The position numbers and the translations under genes were made by a program. From Candidatus Sumerlaeota bacterium (lineage in GTDB: Bacteria; Sumerlaeota; Sumerlaeia; MWCT01; JAUWMI01), in contig JAUWMI010000001.1 in assembly GCA_030613245.1 (NCBI GenBank), positions 186,001-250,000 of the forward strand: a DNA stretch of 64,000 bases, written 5' to 3'. The notes beneath the pieces are model-generated. The model was not told the origin of the DNA, made no database searches, and saw nothing but the letters and a program-made list of their open reading frames with translations. This document shows positions 53,932-63,491 of this stretch, piece after piece (the first letter of the stretch is position 1; each line of letters begins with the position of its first letter).

Positions 53932-54700
53932 CTTTCTCGACAAATATAGCGATCTCGACACCCCGCTTCATCGCCTTGATGCACGGATTAAAATGTTGAG
54001 CGCAGTGGCGCTACTCGTGGCCGTTGTAGTGACGCCTCCCCGGCAGCCGGCAGAATTTATCCTCTTTGCGCTGCTCCTCGCACTCCTCACTCTGATCTCT
54101 CGCGTACCTGTGTTGCACATCATTAAGAAGTCACTCATTCTTTCCCCTTTCATTCTTCTGGTTGCAATTTTTCTTCCGTTCATGAAAGGGGGAACCACGC
54201 TCTGGGAAGGCCATTTCGTCGTTCCTCTGCGCATAAGCCAGGAAGGCATCTATATTTTTCTCAATGTCGTGTGTAAGGCATATCTTGCGCTGGCCACAAT
54301 GATCTTGCTGTCAGCTACAACACCATTTATTCAGATTTTACATGCCATGCAAGCGTTTCGCGTTCCCCGGCTGGTGATCATGATCCTTTCCTTTATGTAC
54401 CGCTACATCTTCCTCTTGATTGACGAGGCCGAACGGATGCTGACCGCGCATGAGGCGCGCCGGTTTGGCCTACGGAGGCGGCGCAAGCTGACGTCGTTCG
54501 GCCAGCTGGTGGGCGTGCTCTTTTTGCGCACGTATGAGCGTGGCGAACGCGTCTACCAGGCAATGACATCGCGCGGATTTGACGGAACCGTACGCGTGAT
54601 GGAGCGTCCGCGCCTGACTACTACGGACGGCCTTCTCGCGGCTTTGTTTATCACACTGCTGGCAATTATCAAGGTGCTTGGAGCTCTCCTCTATGTTTGA
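53921..54700 (+). CDS. nikQ: ECF transporter transmembrane component NikQ/CbiQ
   Basis: T-component that couples ATP hydrolysis to the substrate unit. 259 residues from ATG 53921, which has AAGGA upstream and overlaps nikMN by 11 bases. Membrane helices in the N-terminal half and the coupling-helix region LSATTPFIQILHAMQAFRVPRLVIMILSFMYRYIFLLIDEAERMLTAHEARRFG and GERVYQAMTSRGFDG, which carry the two Ala-Arg-Arg/Ser-Arg-Gly motifs contacting the ATPase. Confidence 0.94.
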   Translation: MHHDFLDKYSDLDTPLHRLDARIKMLSAVALLVAVVVTPPRQPAEFILFALLLALLTLISRVPVLHIIKKSLILSPFILLVAIFLPFMKGGTTLWEGHFVVPLRISQEGIYIFLNVVCKAYLALATMILLSATTPFIQILHAMQAFRVPRLVIMILSFMYRYIFLLIDEAERMLTAHEARRFGLRRRRKLTSFGQLVGVLFLRTYERGERVYQAMTSRGFDGTVRVMERPRLTTTDGLLAALFITLLAIIKVLGALLYV

Positions 54701-55472
54701 TGCGACCAACGAACCCTCCACAGTGCGCATGGCACTTGAAGTCCAGAATCTCTCCTACACGTATCCCGACGGCACGCGTGCACTTGATGGCGTATCATTC
54801 CGGGTGCAGGAAGGCGAAAAGGTAGCCCTGGTTGGGCCAAATGGGGCTGGAAAATCAACGCTCCTGCTGCAGCTCAATGGTATTAAGCGCGGTGACGGCA
54901 TGGTGAAAGTATTTAGCGTTGAGGTGTCTCAAGCTACGCTCAAGCTCATCCGCCAGCAAGTGGGCCTGGTGTTTCAAGACCCTCAGGATCAGCTCTTCTG
55001 TCCAACCATATTTGAAGACGTTGCCTTTGGCCCACTCAATCTCGGACTCGATGCCCAGGAAATTCATAAGCGAGTGCACCAGGCGCTGTCTGAGGTTGAA
55101 ATGCAGGACTACGAGCGCCATTCGTCGTTTCATTTGAGCTCAGGCGAACAGAAGCGCATCGCTATTGCCACCATCCTCTCTGTCCAGCCGGAGATCCTGG
55201 TGATTGATGAGCCGTCGAGCAATCTGGACCCGAAACACCGCCGTCAGCTGATTACATTCCTTCAGCAAAGTCGCAAAACTCTGGTGTTGGCGTCCCACGA
55301 CCTGGATCTGGTACTCGAGGTGTGCACGCGCTGCATCATCCTGAATCGTGGACGTATTGTCGCCGAGGGTATCCCTGCCGTGATCCTTCGAGACCGAGCC
55401 CTGCTTGAGGAAAACGGTCTTGAGTTACCTCTCTCATTCCAGCGCATTATCCCTGCGAGTGAACCAGAATAG
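54693..55472 (+). CDS. nikO: ECF transporter ATP-binding protein NikO/CbiO
   Basis: 259 residues from ATG 54693, which overlaps the last bases of nikQ (GGAG nine bases upstream). Walker A GPNGAGKST at 48-56, Q-loop VFQDPQDQLF, ABC signature LSSGEQKR at 148-155, Walker B ILVIDEP at 168-174 and H-loop LASHDLDLV. A single ATPase gene suggests a homodimer. Completes the nikR-nikMN-nikQ-nikO module; nickel would serve enzymes such as hydrogenase, urease or CODH that are not in the window. Confidence 0.95.
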   Translation: MFDATNEPSTVRMALEVQNLSYTYPDGTRALDGVSFRVQEGEKVALVGPNGAGKSTLLLQLNGIKRGDGMVKVFSVEVSQATLKLIRQQVGLVFQDPQDQLFCPTIFEDVAFGPLNLGLDAQEIHKRVHQALSEVEMQDYERHSSFHLSSGEQKRIAIATILSVQPEILVIDEPSSNLDPKHRRQLITFLQQSRKTLVLASHDLDLVLEVCTRCIILNRGRIVAEGIPAVILRDRALLEENGLELPLSFQRIIPASEPE

Positions 55473-55641
55473 ATTCCAGCACTGCATTGGGCTTCCCGGG
55501 TGCCACCCTGGAAGAAGCAGCTGATTTGGCGGGACACAACGCTTCGGAACGCTGGCATTCGCAAAAAGGCGCCATTCGCCTTGCTGTTACGGGAAAAACT
55601 TGTTGACAGCCATGCAAAAAGTTAAAACTATTCAAATGAAC

Positions 55642-55796
55642 TTAAGAGCCGAGTTATAGTGCCTTAGAGACACTATCAAAATGCAATTCTAACGCTCCTA
55701 AGGCGCATAAACCACTACGACACAACGTACACGACGGGAGGCGCATTGGCGTCGTGCCGTCGTGGTTTGATAGTTCTTTTTGTCAGGTGCTCTTAA
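55642..55796. repeat. Three-level nested inverted repeat (155 nt)
   Basis: Outer pair TTAAGAGC (55642) / GCTCTTAA (55789), middle pair ACTATCAAA (55672) / TTTGATAGT (55766), inner pair AAACCACTACGACAC / GTCGTGCCGTCGTGGTTT, all nested in order. No open frame. Occupies the 354-base gap before the GH94 gene and looks like a MITE or structured untranslated region. Confidence 0.75.
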
Positions 55797-55826
55797 TACT
55801 TTCTATCACCTCGGACCCAATCTGCA

Positions 55827-58274
55827 ATGCATGATCACTCTCAGGCATCTTCGTCTCAAGTCTCCTCGCAGTGGCTCACAAATAAATACGGGTACTTCGA
55901 TACCCGGGCGCATGAGTTCGTTATCACACGCCCTGATACCCCTGCGCCCTGGATCAACTATATCACCAACGGGAAATATACGGGCCTCATTTCAAATACA
56001 GCCGGCGGTTACAGTTTTTACCTTTCGCCACGAGATGGCCGCATCACCCGATGGCGCTACAACAGCCTACCCCCTGATCGCCCAGGCCGCTATCTCTATA
56101 TCCGGGACAACGCGGATGGCCGGTATTGGTCACCCACCTGGCAGCCTACGTTTACGCCTCTGACTTCCTACGTCTGTCGCCATGGGCTCCACTACACCAT
56201 CATCGAGTCAAGCTATCGTGACATTCGCTCGCGACTGACCTACTTTATCCCAGACGATGATCTGGAAATCTGGAAGGTCGAGCTGGTCAATACCGGAAAT
56301 ACCACGAAAGAGCTGAGCCTGTATGCTTACGTTGAGCTGTGCCTGGGCCATGCACTTGTTGATCTGATCAATCAGCCGAATGACCAGCATTTCAATACGG
56401 TACGCTTTCTCGCGGACGATGAGATACTGCTGGCAACTAAGCGGTACTGGGTGACGTTCGATCGCGCCACCGTTCGGCAGTCCAATCAGGCCTGGAACAG
56501 GTGGGCATTTATGGCCTCCGGGTTGCCCGTGGACGGGTTTGACGGGTCAAGAGCCCAGTTCATCGGCCGGTGGCGTTCAGAACAGAACCCCCGGGCCATT
56601 GAGCTTGGGACCATCTACAACAGTGCAATTACAGCCGGAGATGCCGTGGCTGCCATAAAAATCCCGGTTGTCTTGAAGCCCGGCGAGGAGCTGATATTTC
56701 CGATTCTCCTCGGCGTAGTAGGTTGCGAGCACCCGGAACGTGACGCCCGAAATCTTGTCGGGAAATATCGTCGGCTGGACACCGTTGAGGCTGCGTTTAC
56801 GCGGCTGAAAGAAGAAATGGATGACTACCTCAGTGCCGTCCAGGTAAGCGTCCCCGATCCGGAAATGCAGCTAATGCTGAATTGCTGGAACCAGTACCAG
56901 GCCAAAGTCGCGTTCCAGTGTTCGCGCAATGCTTCCTACCACCACGGCGGCCTGCTGTTTGGCCGCGGATTTCGCGACTCCTGCCAGGATAGCCTCGGCC
57001 CACTGCTCACACGCCCTGCCTGGGTGCGTGACCGGATTTTTGAGATGGCGCAGCAACAATTCAAGAGTGGTGAGACCTTCCACTGCTACTATCCGACAAG
57101 CGGAGGCGGAGAGCAAACCGGCCATTCAGACACTGCGCTATGGCTTCCATTTGTTGCATGCATGTATGTGAAGGAGACAGGCGACTTTGAGATTCTCAAG
57201 CGCCTGGTGCCTTACGTGGATGGCGGCAACGCATCACTCATGAAACACTTGCTCGGTGCACTCCACTATAGCCTGACGCGGCTCAGCCCCCGTAAACTTC
57301 TCCTGTTCGGGCCCGGCGATTGGAATGACACTCTGGATTATTTGGGCCGAGAAGGAAAGGGCGAGACGGTCTGGGGTTCAATGTTTCTCTGTTACGTCCT
57401 GAGAGAAATGATCGAGCTCCTCGGCCAATGCAAGCATCCACAAACGACACACTATCAGCATCGGTACGACCAGATTAAGAGTGCAATCAACCGCTATTGC
57501 TGGGATGGGCGCTGGTACATTCGCGGTACGAATGATGCGGGCGCAAGAATCGGCTCGGTCAAGTGCAAGGAAGGCAAGATCTTTCTTAACACCCAGAGCT
57601 GGGCCATCATGAGCGCGGTGGCTGAAGGAAATCGTGTTGCGCAATGCCTCGACTCTGTTGCGCAGCATCTCTCCACGTCCAAAGGCCCGAAGATTCTTCA
57701 CCCACCCTATGCAACTATCAATCCGCAAATTGGACTAGTAACCCGGTGCGTCCCGGGCAAGAAGGAGAACGGCGCGGTGTTCAATCATGCGGCTGCCTGG
57801 GCCATGCTGGCTGACCTCATGGCTGGTAGAGCCGAACAGGCCTATGAGATTTACCGCCAGATGCTGCCCATGAATCCGGAGATTGATATTGATCGCTATG
57901 AGGTCGAGCCCTACGTCTACGCTGAATATGTCACTAGCCCCGATCATCCGACATACGGGCAGGCGAGCCATTCGTGGCTTACCGGATCAAGTGTCTGGAT
58001 GCTGCGGATTGCTCTTGATTACCTTTTAGGCGTGCGTCCGGCTTACGATGGCCTGGTGGTTGACCCTTGCATTCCCCGCAATTGGGATGGCTACACTGTA
58101 AAACGCACGTTTCGCGGCGCAAGCTATGAGATCTCCGTGAGCAATCCGCATCATGTGAACCGCGGGGTACAAAGTTTAGCGTGTAATGGGCAGATTCTGG
58201 AAAAGCCGATGATTCCTATCATGGCTGATGGGAAGATCCATAAGGTCAATGCCATTCTGGGGCCTCTAAGCTGA
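55827..58274 (+). CDS. Glycoside hydrolase family 94 phosphorylase
   Basis: 815 residues, full length for GH94 (cellobiose, chitobiose or related disaccharide phosphorylases): cuts a beta-linked disaccharide with phosphate to sugar 1-phosphate. N-terminal NKYGYFDTRAHEFVITRPDTPAPWINYITNGKYTGLISNTAGGYSFYLSPRDGRITRWR, middle FGRGFRDSCQDSLG, and catalytic region HSDTALWLPF ... GPGDWNDTLDYLGREGKGETVWGSMF with general acid Asp in GDWND (Asp498 or Asp501). C-terminal SHSWLTGSSVWMLRIALDYLLGVRPAYDGLVVDPCIPRNWDGY. No signal peptide, so cytoplasmic. The substrate cannot be read from motifs alone. No strong ribosome site at the ATG. Confidence 0.93.
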   Translation: MHDHSQASSSQVSSQWLTNKYGYFDTRAHEFVITRPDTPAPWINYITNGKYTGLISNTAGGYSFYLSPRDGRITRWRYNSLPPDRPGRYLYIRDNADGRYWSPTWQPTFTPLTSYVCRHGLHYTIIESSYRDIRSRLTYFIPDDDLEIWKVELVNTGNTTKELSLYAYVELCLGHALVDLINQPNDQHFNTVRFLADDEILLATKRYWVTFDRATVRQSNQAWNRWAFMASGLPVDGFDGSRAQFIGRWRSEQNPRAIELGTIYNSAITAGDAVAAIKIPVVLKPGEELIFPILLGVVGCEHPERDARNLVGKYRRLDTVEAAFTRLKEEMDDYLSAVQVSVPDPEMQLMLNCWNQYQAKVAFQCSRNASYHHGGLLFGRGFRDSCQDSLGPLLTRPAWVRDRIFEMAQQQFKSGETFHCYYPTSGGGEQTGHSDTALWLPFVACMYVKETGDFEILKRLVPYVDGGNASLMKHLLGALHYSLTRLSPRKLLLFGPGDWNDTLDYLGREGKGETVWGSMFLCYVLREMIELLGQCKHPQTTHYQHRYDQIKSAINRYCWDGRWYIRGTNDAGARIGSVKCKEGKIFLNTQSWAIMSAVAEGNRVAQCLDSVAQHLSTSKGPKILHPPYATINPQIGLVTRCVPGKKENGAVFNHAAAWAMLADLMAGRAEQAYEIYRQMLPMNPEIDIDRYEVEPYVYAEYVTSPDHPTYGQASHSWLTGSSVWMLRIALDYLLGVRPAYDGLVVDPCIPRNWDGYTVKRTFRGASYEISVSNPHHVNRGVQSLACNGQILEKPMIPIMADGKIHKVNAILGPLS

Positions 58275-58544
58275 CGCCATCCTGCCAGGGGAGCTATCGG
58301 ACATGTCCGCCTGGGCGGATTCATTCATCTCCATTTTTCCAGGCTGTGGTGTTACGTTTATGGCGCGCCCCATTTGTCATTTCCGGGACAGAATAGGGGA
58401 GAGTCTATATTCTTGCTCCGGCGAGACGCACTGGTAGCGCTTATTTGGTTGATTTTTATTTTTCGCTCTGTATAAAGAATCATAGTAGTTTCAACGATTT
58501 ACTGAAGTCTCATGGCATTTCAGTTTCTGAAAGGTAGGCGCAGG

Positions 58545-58976
58545 ATGAACGTGGAGAGTCAGCAGGGCCGAGAACGGAGCCGCCGTGCTGTGAGTACGGC
58601 AGAAATCCTGATCCTTGTGGCTGTCGTCCTCTGTGTTTTGCTACTCTTTACCGGAAGCCTGTCCACCTTTCTCTCTATCCTCTACAGCCCATTTTTGTTC
58701 ATTATTCTGGTCGTGATCATTACAGAATATATTATCCTGAAGGGAGCAGATAGGTCGCGCATTTATCGCCTTGAGATTGACCACTTGCGTGATAAACGCA
58801 AAGAGGATATCGCCTTCAGCCGGGGAATCGAAACAGAGCTGCAACGGCTCGTCTCGGCCTTAAGCGAACTTGAGGCAACAGATGCCAAGCAGCGACGTGT
58901 TCCCTGGAAAAAAATTACCGAAGAGACACGCGAGAAACTCCAGGAACTGCTCCAGCGGATGAGAATGAAGACGTGA
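58545..58976 (+). CDS. Small membrane protein with coiled-coil tail, unknown
   Basis: 143 residues from ATG 58545, preceded by GAAAGGTAGG. Two adjacent membrane helices (EILILVAVVLCVLLLFTG and FLSILYSPFLFIILVVIITEYIIL), then a charged helical tail (YRLEIDHLRDKRKEDIAFSRGIETELQRLVSALSELEA ... EETREKLQELLQRMRMK) likely to form a coiled coil. Not recognised. Confidence 0.75.
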   Translation: MNVESQQGRERSRRAVSTAEILILVAVVLCVLLLFTGSLSTFLSILYSPFLFIILVVIITEYIILKGADRSRIYRLEIDHLRDKRKEDIAFSRGIETELQRLVSALSELEATDAKQRRVPWKKITEETREKLQELLQRMRMKT

Positions 58977-59110
58977 ACCTCACGCCACGGGCTGTGACTC
59001 CCCGCCCCGTCATTTTACCTGCAAATACCTCACTATGGGTTGGCAATCAGATTTATTGGTCGGGTACACGTTGAAAATTGGCAGGAAAATGAGAGTGGTG
59101 AGAAATGCGG

Positions 59111-60148
59111 CTATTCCAGGTGCTGATTCTTGGTCAGCTCTTCTTCAATCTTTCGAATGGTTTCCGAATCTATCAGCTCACCATATTTAAGCGAGCCCTT
59201 GAAGCGCTTCAGGTCAAGATGCATAAGAGACCATGTTTTGTGGGTATTGTGAGCAACAATTGCGCCCATATTGTTTGATCCCCAATACACTGCATCCCAC
59301 GTCTTATCTCCAGTGGTAATTGAGAGCACTCTGCCGCGCTGTAGCCCAGGCTCTCCAGCTCTCCCCACCTGGGAATTTACGCGTGACGTCTTGGTTATAG
59401 GCGGCACCTGCTCGGGTTTCTGTGGCGGTGCCTTCTGATTGGGAATCAGTTTCGCATGCTCGTAGCAGTCCAGATGATAGATCAGAGCGTCGCGTTCCCA
59501 GCGCATTCGTCTAATCATCTGCGTAAGCAAATCGTCCGGGACACTGCCGATCTGTTGCCACTGATATGCATAGAGACTCACGCCCTTTGGCTCCAGCGTT
59601 CCGTCGGCTTTGACCATGAGCAAAATGTCATATTCCTTGTCGGGAATCTCTTGTTCAAATATCCCTACGGACCCATCTTCGATCTTGACAATTGCGCCCG
59701 GCTGAATGGGAGATGCGGACGGCGCAGGATGAGATTCCACGGGCGGAGAGGAAGGTGCAGGTGAAGGTGCGATCTGTTCGGTATCTTCTGGCTTGACTGG
59801 AGGAGACTCTTTCGCGGTATCGGCTCGCTTGGGAGAGACCTGCGGCTCAAACTGGAAATCATGCAGCGACCCCAGGAGCTCTGATTCTACAGTATCTGTA
59901 CCACTGTCGGAGTTCACGTCAGACTTATGATCAGCACCACCGGTCTGCTTCATTGCCTTCGCAGGAGAGTTGATATATTGAGATTCGCCTTGTTTAGCAA
60001 TCCTCCGGCGTAAGTTCGAGAGGTACTCAGTCTCTTCCTGACTGGTCATAATACGACGAATGTGCGCTTCGCGATCCTCAGGAAGATCTTTGGGCGAATC
60101 GGCATGTATTCTGTTTTCTTTCCGCCGATTGTCTCGTGGTTTTACCAT
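59111..60148 (-). CDS. Uncharacterised protein with long disordered N-terminal half
   Basis: 345 residues. Residues 1-150 are charged and then Pro/Ser/Glu-rich (VKPEDTEQIAPSPAPSSPPVESHPAPSAS), probably disordered. The rest has two parts: VKIEDGSVGIFEQEIPDKEYDILLMVKADGTLEPKGVSLYAYQWQQIGSVPDDLLTQMIRRMRWERDALIYHLDCYEHAK, and GRVLSITTGDKTWDAVYWGSNNMGAIVAHNTHKTWSLMHLDLKRFKGSLKYGELID. No signal peptide or membrane helix; no family recognised. Confidence 0.75.
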   Translation of the reverse strand: MVKPRDNRRKENRIHADSPKDLPEDREAHIRRIMTSQEETEYLSNLRRRIAKQGESQYINSPAKAMKQTGGADHKSDVNSDSGTDTVESELLGSLHDFQFEPQVSPKRADTAKESPPVKPEDTEQIAPSPAPSSPPVESHPAPSASPIQPGAIVKIEDGSVGIFEQEIPDKEYDILLMVKADGTLEPKGVSLYAYQWQQIGSVPDDLLTQMIRRMRWERDALIYHLDCYEHAKLIPNQKAPPQKPEQVPPITKTSRVNSQVGRAGEPGLQRGRVLSITTGDKTWDAVYWGSNNMGAIVAHNTHKTWSLMHLDLKRFKGSLKYGELIDSETIRKIEEELTKNQHLE

Positions 60149-60913
60149 AATTTAAAGATTATCCGGTCGATCAAAGTGATGGGCCTTTATAATCCCCTGC
60201 CGGTAAAAAAATTCGCCTTTGGCTGTTGCTGCAATGCGCAAACTGCCTTCCTAAGCCGGAATAGAATGATTCCCTTTTTCCCGCTTTTTCCCTGTACGTT
60301 CACTATTAGCATTTGATACTTGCCGCACACCTTTTTGTCAAATGTTTTTCTCCCTGCTTAACTTTCTTAATCCATGTTTGTTTTTCTTATTGCACTTTCT
60401 TGGGACATGCTGATTGCTCCTGAATTCTAATGTCTTTATAAGACAACTCTGCTTGAAAGGAGAGAAAGGTGTACCAAATTGCGCATAATAGAACCCATCA
60501 CTGTACCATATAGTACTCAAATATAGGCCTCCTTCTCTCCTTTTTATTCTCGCGTGAAAGGCAGCGATTTCGTATCGAGCTTACCTTGCCCTGAGGTTTA
60601 GCACTTTCTATTTGGCACGGTCGTGAGGCGTTTCTATGATTTGTGGTGGCATGCTCTGGAGGGTTGAGATTGTGCCGGACAGAATGACACTATGAATATA
60701 CCGTTTTGCATATTAAATGTCCGCAATTCGCAGCAAACATCAATGGGGCAGACACACGGGTCTGCCCCTACGTCACGCACTAATTTAACCGCTGCTACAT
60801 GGAAGAGTCAGGTTTCGGGCAAAATTACTCCGTAGGGGCGAACCTATGTGTTCGCCCTTTCTCTTTTTTGATTTTCGGTCATTTATTTTGCAAAGAGCAG
60901 CGAAGGGACATGG
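60149..60913. other. Gene-free stretch with hairpins
   Basis: 765 bases. Visible structures: GGGGCAGA/TCTGCCCC at 60745-60768 and GGGCGAAC/GTTCGCCC at 60836-60857 (the latter starting GTAGGGGCG, linking it to the palindrome family). A long-range pair AAAGGAGAGAAAGG / CCTTCTCTCCTTTT lies at about 60457 and 60530. No open frame worth calling. Confidence 0.55.
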
Positions 60914-61870
60914 CTAGGGGATAGTGGTTGTGGGTTCTGGCTGAGCTGGTGGGGATGGAGGTTCAGTTGGCATCTTTTCATGAGGAAGATAAGGGGCAAG
61001 TGAATCCTGAAATTCCTGGATTTCTTTTTGACAATCGTCAATTCTTTTCTGAAGAAAGAGCAATTGCTTTTCAAGCCGCTCGAGGCGCTTTTGGAGTCGC
61101 AATGGCATTGCCCGTGGCGGAGGACCTGGCAGTGGGGCAAGGGGTTCAGGCAGTTCCGTTGGCGGCGATTCGACCAGCCGCTCAGGGTCTGCCTGCATCA
61201 TCGCAAGCAACTCCCTGGTCCGACTCAGGCGGGTCTGTTCACGCTGGAGTCGCAGGAGCTGCAGCCGATTGGCATCCGGAGCTTGCTTGAGCGCAGCAGT
61301 CTGCCGCTCAAGCTCCTCAGATCGTATGGTAATGGCATCTTCAATCTGCTTTCTGTTATTAATGAACCGGCGGATCAACCGGCGTTGTTCTTGCTGTTTT
61401 GCCATTGAATCTTCAATCGCTAGATGGAGGTCTGCTTCCGTCTGGTCAATCTCTTTTCGCAAGAAGAAGCGTCTGAGCGGCCGTCGCTCCTTCCCAACGC
61501 GCTTTTTCGCATCGAACAGACGATTCAGCAGCTGTTCCTTACGTTGTTCCAGCCTGTGGCGCTCTTGGGTGAGATTCAAGAAGACTCCCACCTGCTCCTG
61601 CCATTTCATCGGCTGCCTGGCTCTTGCCTCGGGTTGACCTCGGCGATGACCCCGGGGGCCTGCACGGTCTGACATGCCCTGCTGTGCCCTGACAGACGCC
61701 GATACACCGACAACGAAGATCACGGCGCAGACAAGGATGCACCCATGCGTTCTGAGTCCATGTGGCCGGATATTGCTCGACGCTCGCCTGGGCATCTTCT
61801 CCTGACCTTCCATTCGCAGGGACCTTTCGGATTCCATGCGCAATCTCTGTGACTTTTCTGACTCTCGCAT
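60914..61870 (-). CDS. Exported coiled-coil protein, unknown
   Basis: 318 residues. An N-terminal basic segment, then a membrane/signal segment at residues 44-60 (CILVCAVIFVVGVSASVRA). A long Glu/Arg/Gln-rich helix follows from about 95 to 225 (VGVFLNLTQERHRLEQRKEQLLNRLFDAKKR...LRLQREQTRLSRTRELLAMM), then a Pro-rich hinge, a second coil (RLQKRLERLEKQLLFLQKRIDDCQKEIQEFQDSL) and a Pro/Thr tail. AAAGGAG lies 11 bases before the ATG. It could be a structural or metal-resistance-like periplasmic protein; no family is recognisable. High Arg content is unusual. Confidence 0.72.
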   Translation of the reverse strand: MRESEKSQRLRMESERSLRMEGQEKMPRRASSNIRPHGLRTHGCILVCAVIFVVGVSASVRAQQGMSDRAGPRGHRRGQPEARARQPMKWQEQVGVFLNLTQERHRLEQRKEQLLNRLFDAKKRVGKERRPLRRFFLRKEIDQTEADLHLAIEDSMAKQQEQRRLIRRFINNRKQIEDAITIRSEELERQTAALKQAPDANRLQLLRLQREQTRLSRTRELLAMMQADPERLVESPPTELPEPLAPLPGPPPRAMPLRLQKRLERLEKQLLFLQKRIDDCQKEIQEFQDSLAPYLPHEKMPTEPPSPPAQPEPTTTIP

Positions 61871-62040
61871 CGTATTTCAATCTCCTTTTTACTCATAAGC
61901 CGTGAAGTGCGCTCAGCCCGTCTTTTCCTGTAGATACCACCCGAACCGATTCGTGCACTGCTGTGGCAGCGCACGGTTGACTTCTTCATCTTGTAAAAAC
62001 CATGTGCTGTGGGTGTCAGCAGAATAGGTACGTGAAACGA

Positions 62041-63405
62041 TTAAATTTTATCCAGATCTATCACATATTTTTGCAGCCGATATCCAAGGGTTCTGCGCGT
62101 AATGCCCAGGAGTTTGGCTGCTCGAGTATGGTTTTTGTTTGTTTTACGCAGGGCATTGATAATCCACCGTTTTTCAATGTCAGCCAGCGTCATCTGCTCG
62201 TGAATCGGTGTGGAGAGAGCCAACTCTTGCTTCGAATAGAAAGTGTGAAGCGCCAGCGGCAGGTCGCACGGCAGAATCTGCTGGCTTTCGCCCATCACCA
62301 CAGCGTGTTCCACCGCGTTTTCAAGTTCGCGGATATTACCCGGCCAATCATAGGCAAGAAATAGATCAATGGTCTCTGGAGCGTACGTAACCGTCTTTCC
62401 TGGTCTATGGAATTTCTTGGCGAAATGTTCAATGAGCGGCAAGATGTCTTCTTTGCGTTCTCGCAGAGGTGGAATGTAGATTGGCACCACGTTGAGCCGA
62501 TAGTAGAGATCCTGGCGAAAGGCACCCTGCTGAATGGCTTCTTCCAGATTCTTGTTTGTTGCCGTGATCAAGCGGACATCCACGGTAATAGGTACGGTAT
62601 CGCCAACGCGCTGGAACTTACCGTCCTGAAGTACGCGCAGCAGCTTTACCTGCACGGCCGGTGAGACCTCGCCAATTTCGTCGAGGAAAATAGTACCGCC
62701 ATCGGCAGACTGAAAAAGGCCTTTGCGGGTCTCAACCGCGCCGGTAAAAGCACCTTTCACATGGCCAAACATCTCACTTTCAAGCAGCGTTGTCGGAATC
62801 GCGCTGCAATTAACCGTAACGAGCGGCTTGTCCTTACGCGGGCTGGCTTGGTGAATCGCCTTAGCCAGGATTTCCTTGCCCGTCCCGCTTTCACCGCGCA
62901 GGAGTACCGATGCATCACTGGGTGCCACCTTGGCCACGCGCGCCAGCACTGCCTGCATCAGCTTGCTCTCGGCAATAATGTTGTCAAAGTGGAACTTGTC
63001 AACCAGTGCTTCGCGCAGCCGCACGTTCTCTTCCTGAAGCGTCTTGGTCTTCAGCACGCGCGCAAGCAGGATTTTCAACTCATCCAGAGGAAACGGTTTA
63101 ATCAGATAATCATAGGCGCCTTTTTTCATCGACTCGACCGCCGTCTGCGCTGTGGCATACGCCGTCATCATGATGAACTCAGCCTGTGGCTGAATTTGTT
63201 TGGCCCGCTCAAGCACCTCGATGCCATCCATCCCGGGCATCTTCAGATCGCACAAAATGATCTGCACAGGTTGCGACTGCAAAATTGTCAGCCCCTGTTC
63301 TGGCTTGCTCGTGGTCACGACCTCGTAGCCTTGTTTTGTGAGCACACGCTTCAGGATTCCAGCCATCTTTGGCTCATCATCAATAATCAGAATGGTGGCC
63401 GACAT
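62041..63405 (-). CDS. NtrC-family sigma-54-dependent response regulator
   Basis: 454 residues in three domains. Receiver (1-120) with phosphoacceptor Asp53 in ILCDLKMPGMDG and DYLIKPF. AAA+ sigma-54 activator (about 140-370) with LLRGESGTGKEILAKAIH (Walker A), GHVKGAFTGAVETRKG (GAFTGA, contacts sigma-54), GGTIFLDEIGEVSPAVQVKLLRVLQ (Walker B) and RLNVVPIYIPPLRERKEDI. C-terminal Fis-type helix-turn-helix (IEKRWIINALRKTNKNHTRAAKLLGITRRTLGYRLQKY). It lies 86 bases after the histidine kinase gene and is its likely partner. Target genes unknown; I found no convincing -24/-12 promoter in the window. Confidence 0.96.
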   Translation of the reverse strand: MSATILIIDDEPKMAGILKRVLTKQGYEVVTTSKPEQGLTILQSQPVQIILCDLKMPGMDGIEVLERAKQIQPQAEFIMMTAYATAQTAVESMKKGAYDYLIKPFPLDELKILLARVLKTKTLQEENVRLREALVDKFHFDNIIAESKLMQAVLARVAKVAPSDASVLLRGESGTGKEILAKAIHQASPRKDKPLVTVNCSAIPTTLLESEMFGHVKGAFTGAVETRKGLFQSADGGTIFLDEIGEVSPAVQVKLLRVLQDGKFQRVGDTVPITVDVRLITATNKNLEEAIQQGAFRQDLYYRLNVVPIYIPPLRERKEDILPLIEHFAKKFHRPGKTVTYAPETIDLFLAYDWPGNIRELENAVEHAVVMGESQQILPCDLPLALHTFYSKQELALSTPIHEQMTLADIEKRWIINALRKTNKNHTRAAKLLGITRRTLGYRLQKYVIDLDKI

Positions 63406-63491
63406 CGCTTCTCTTGCCTCCTATATTCCCAGGCCGAATAATGCAGATTGTAACTTCCATCAGCCGGTGCAGTGGATGCAAACCATGTTGG

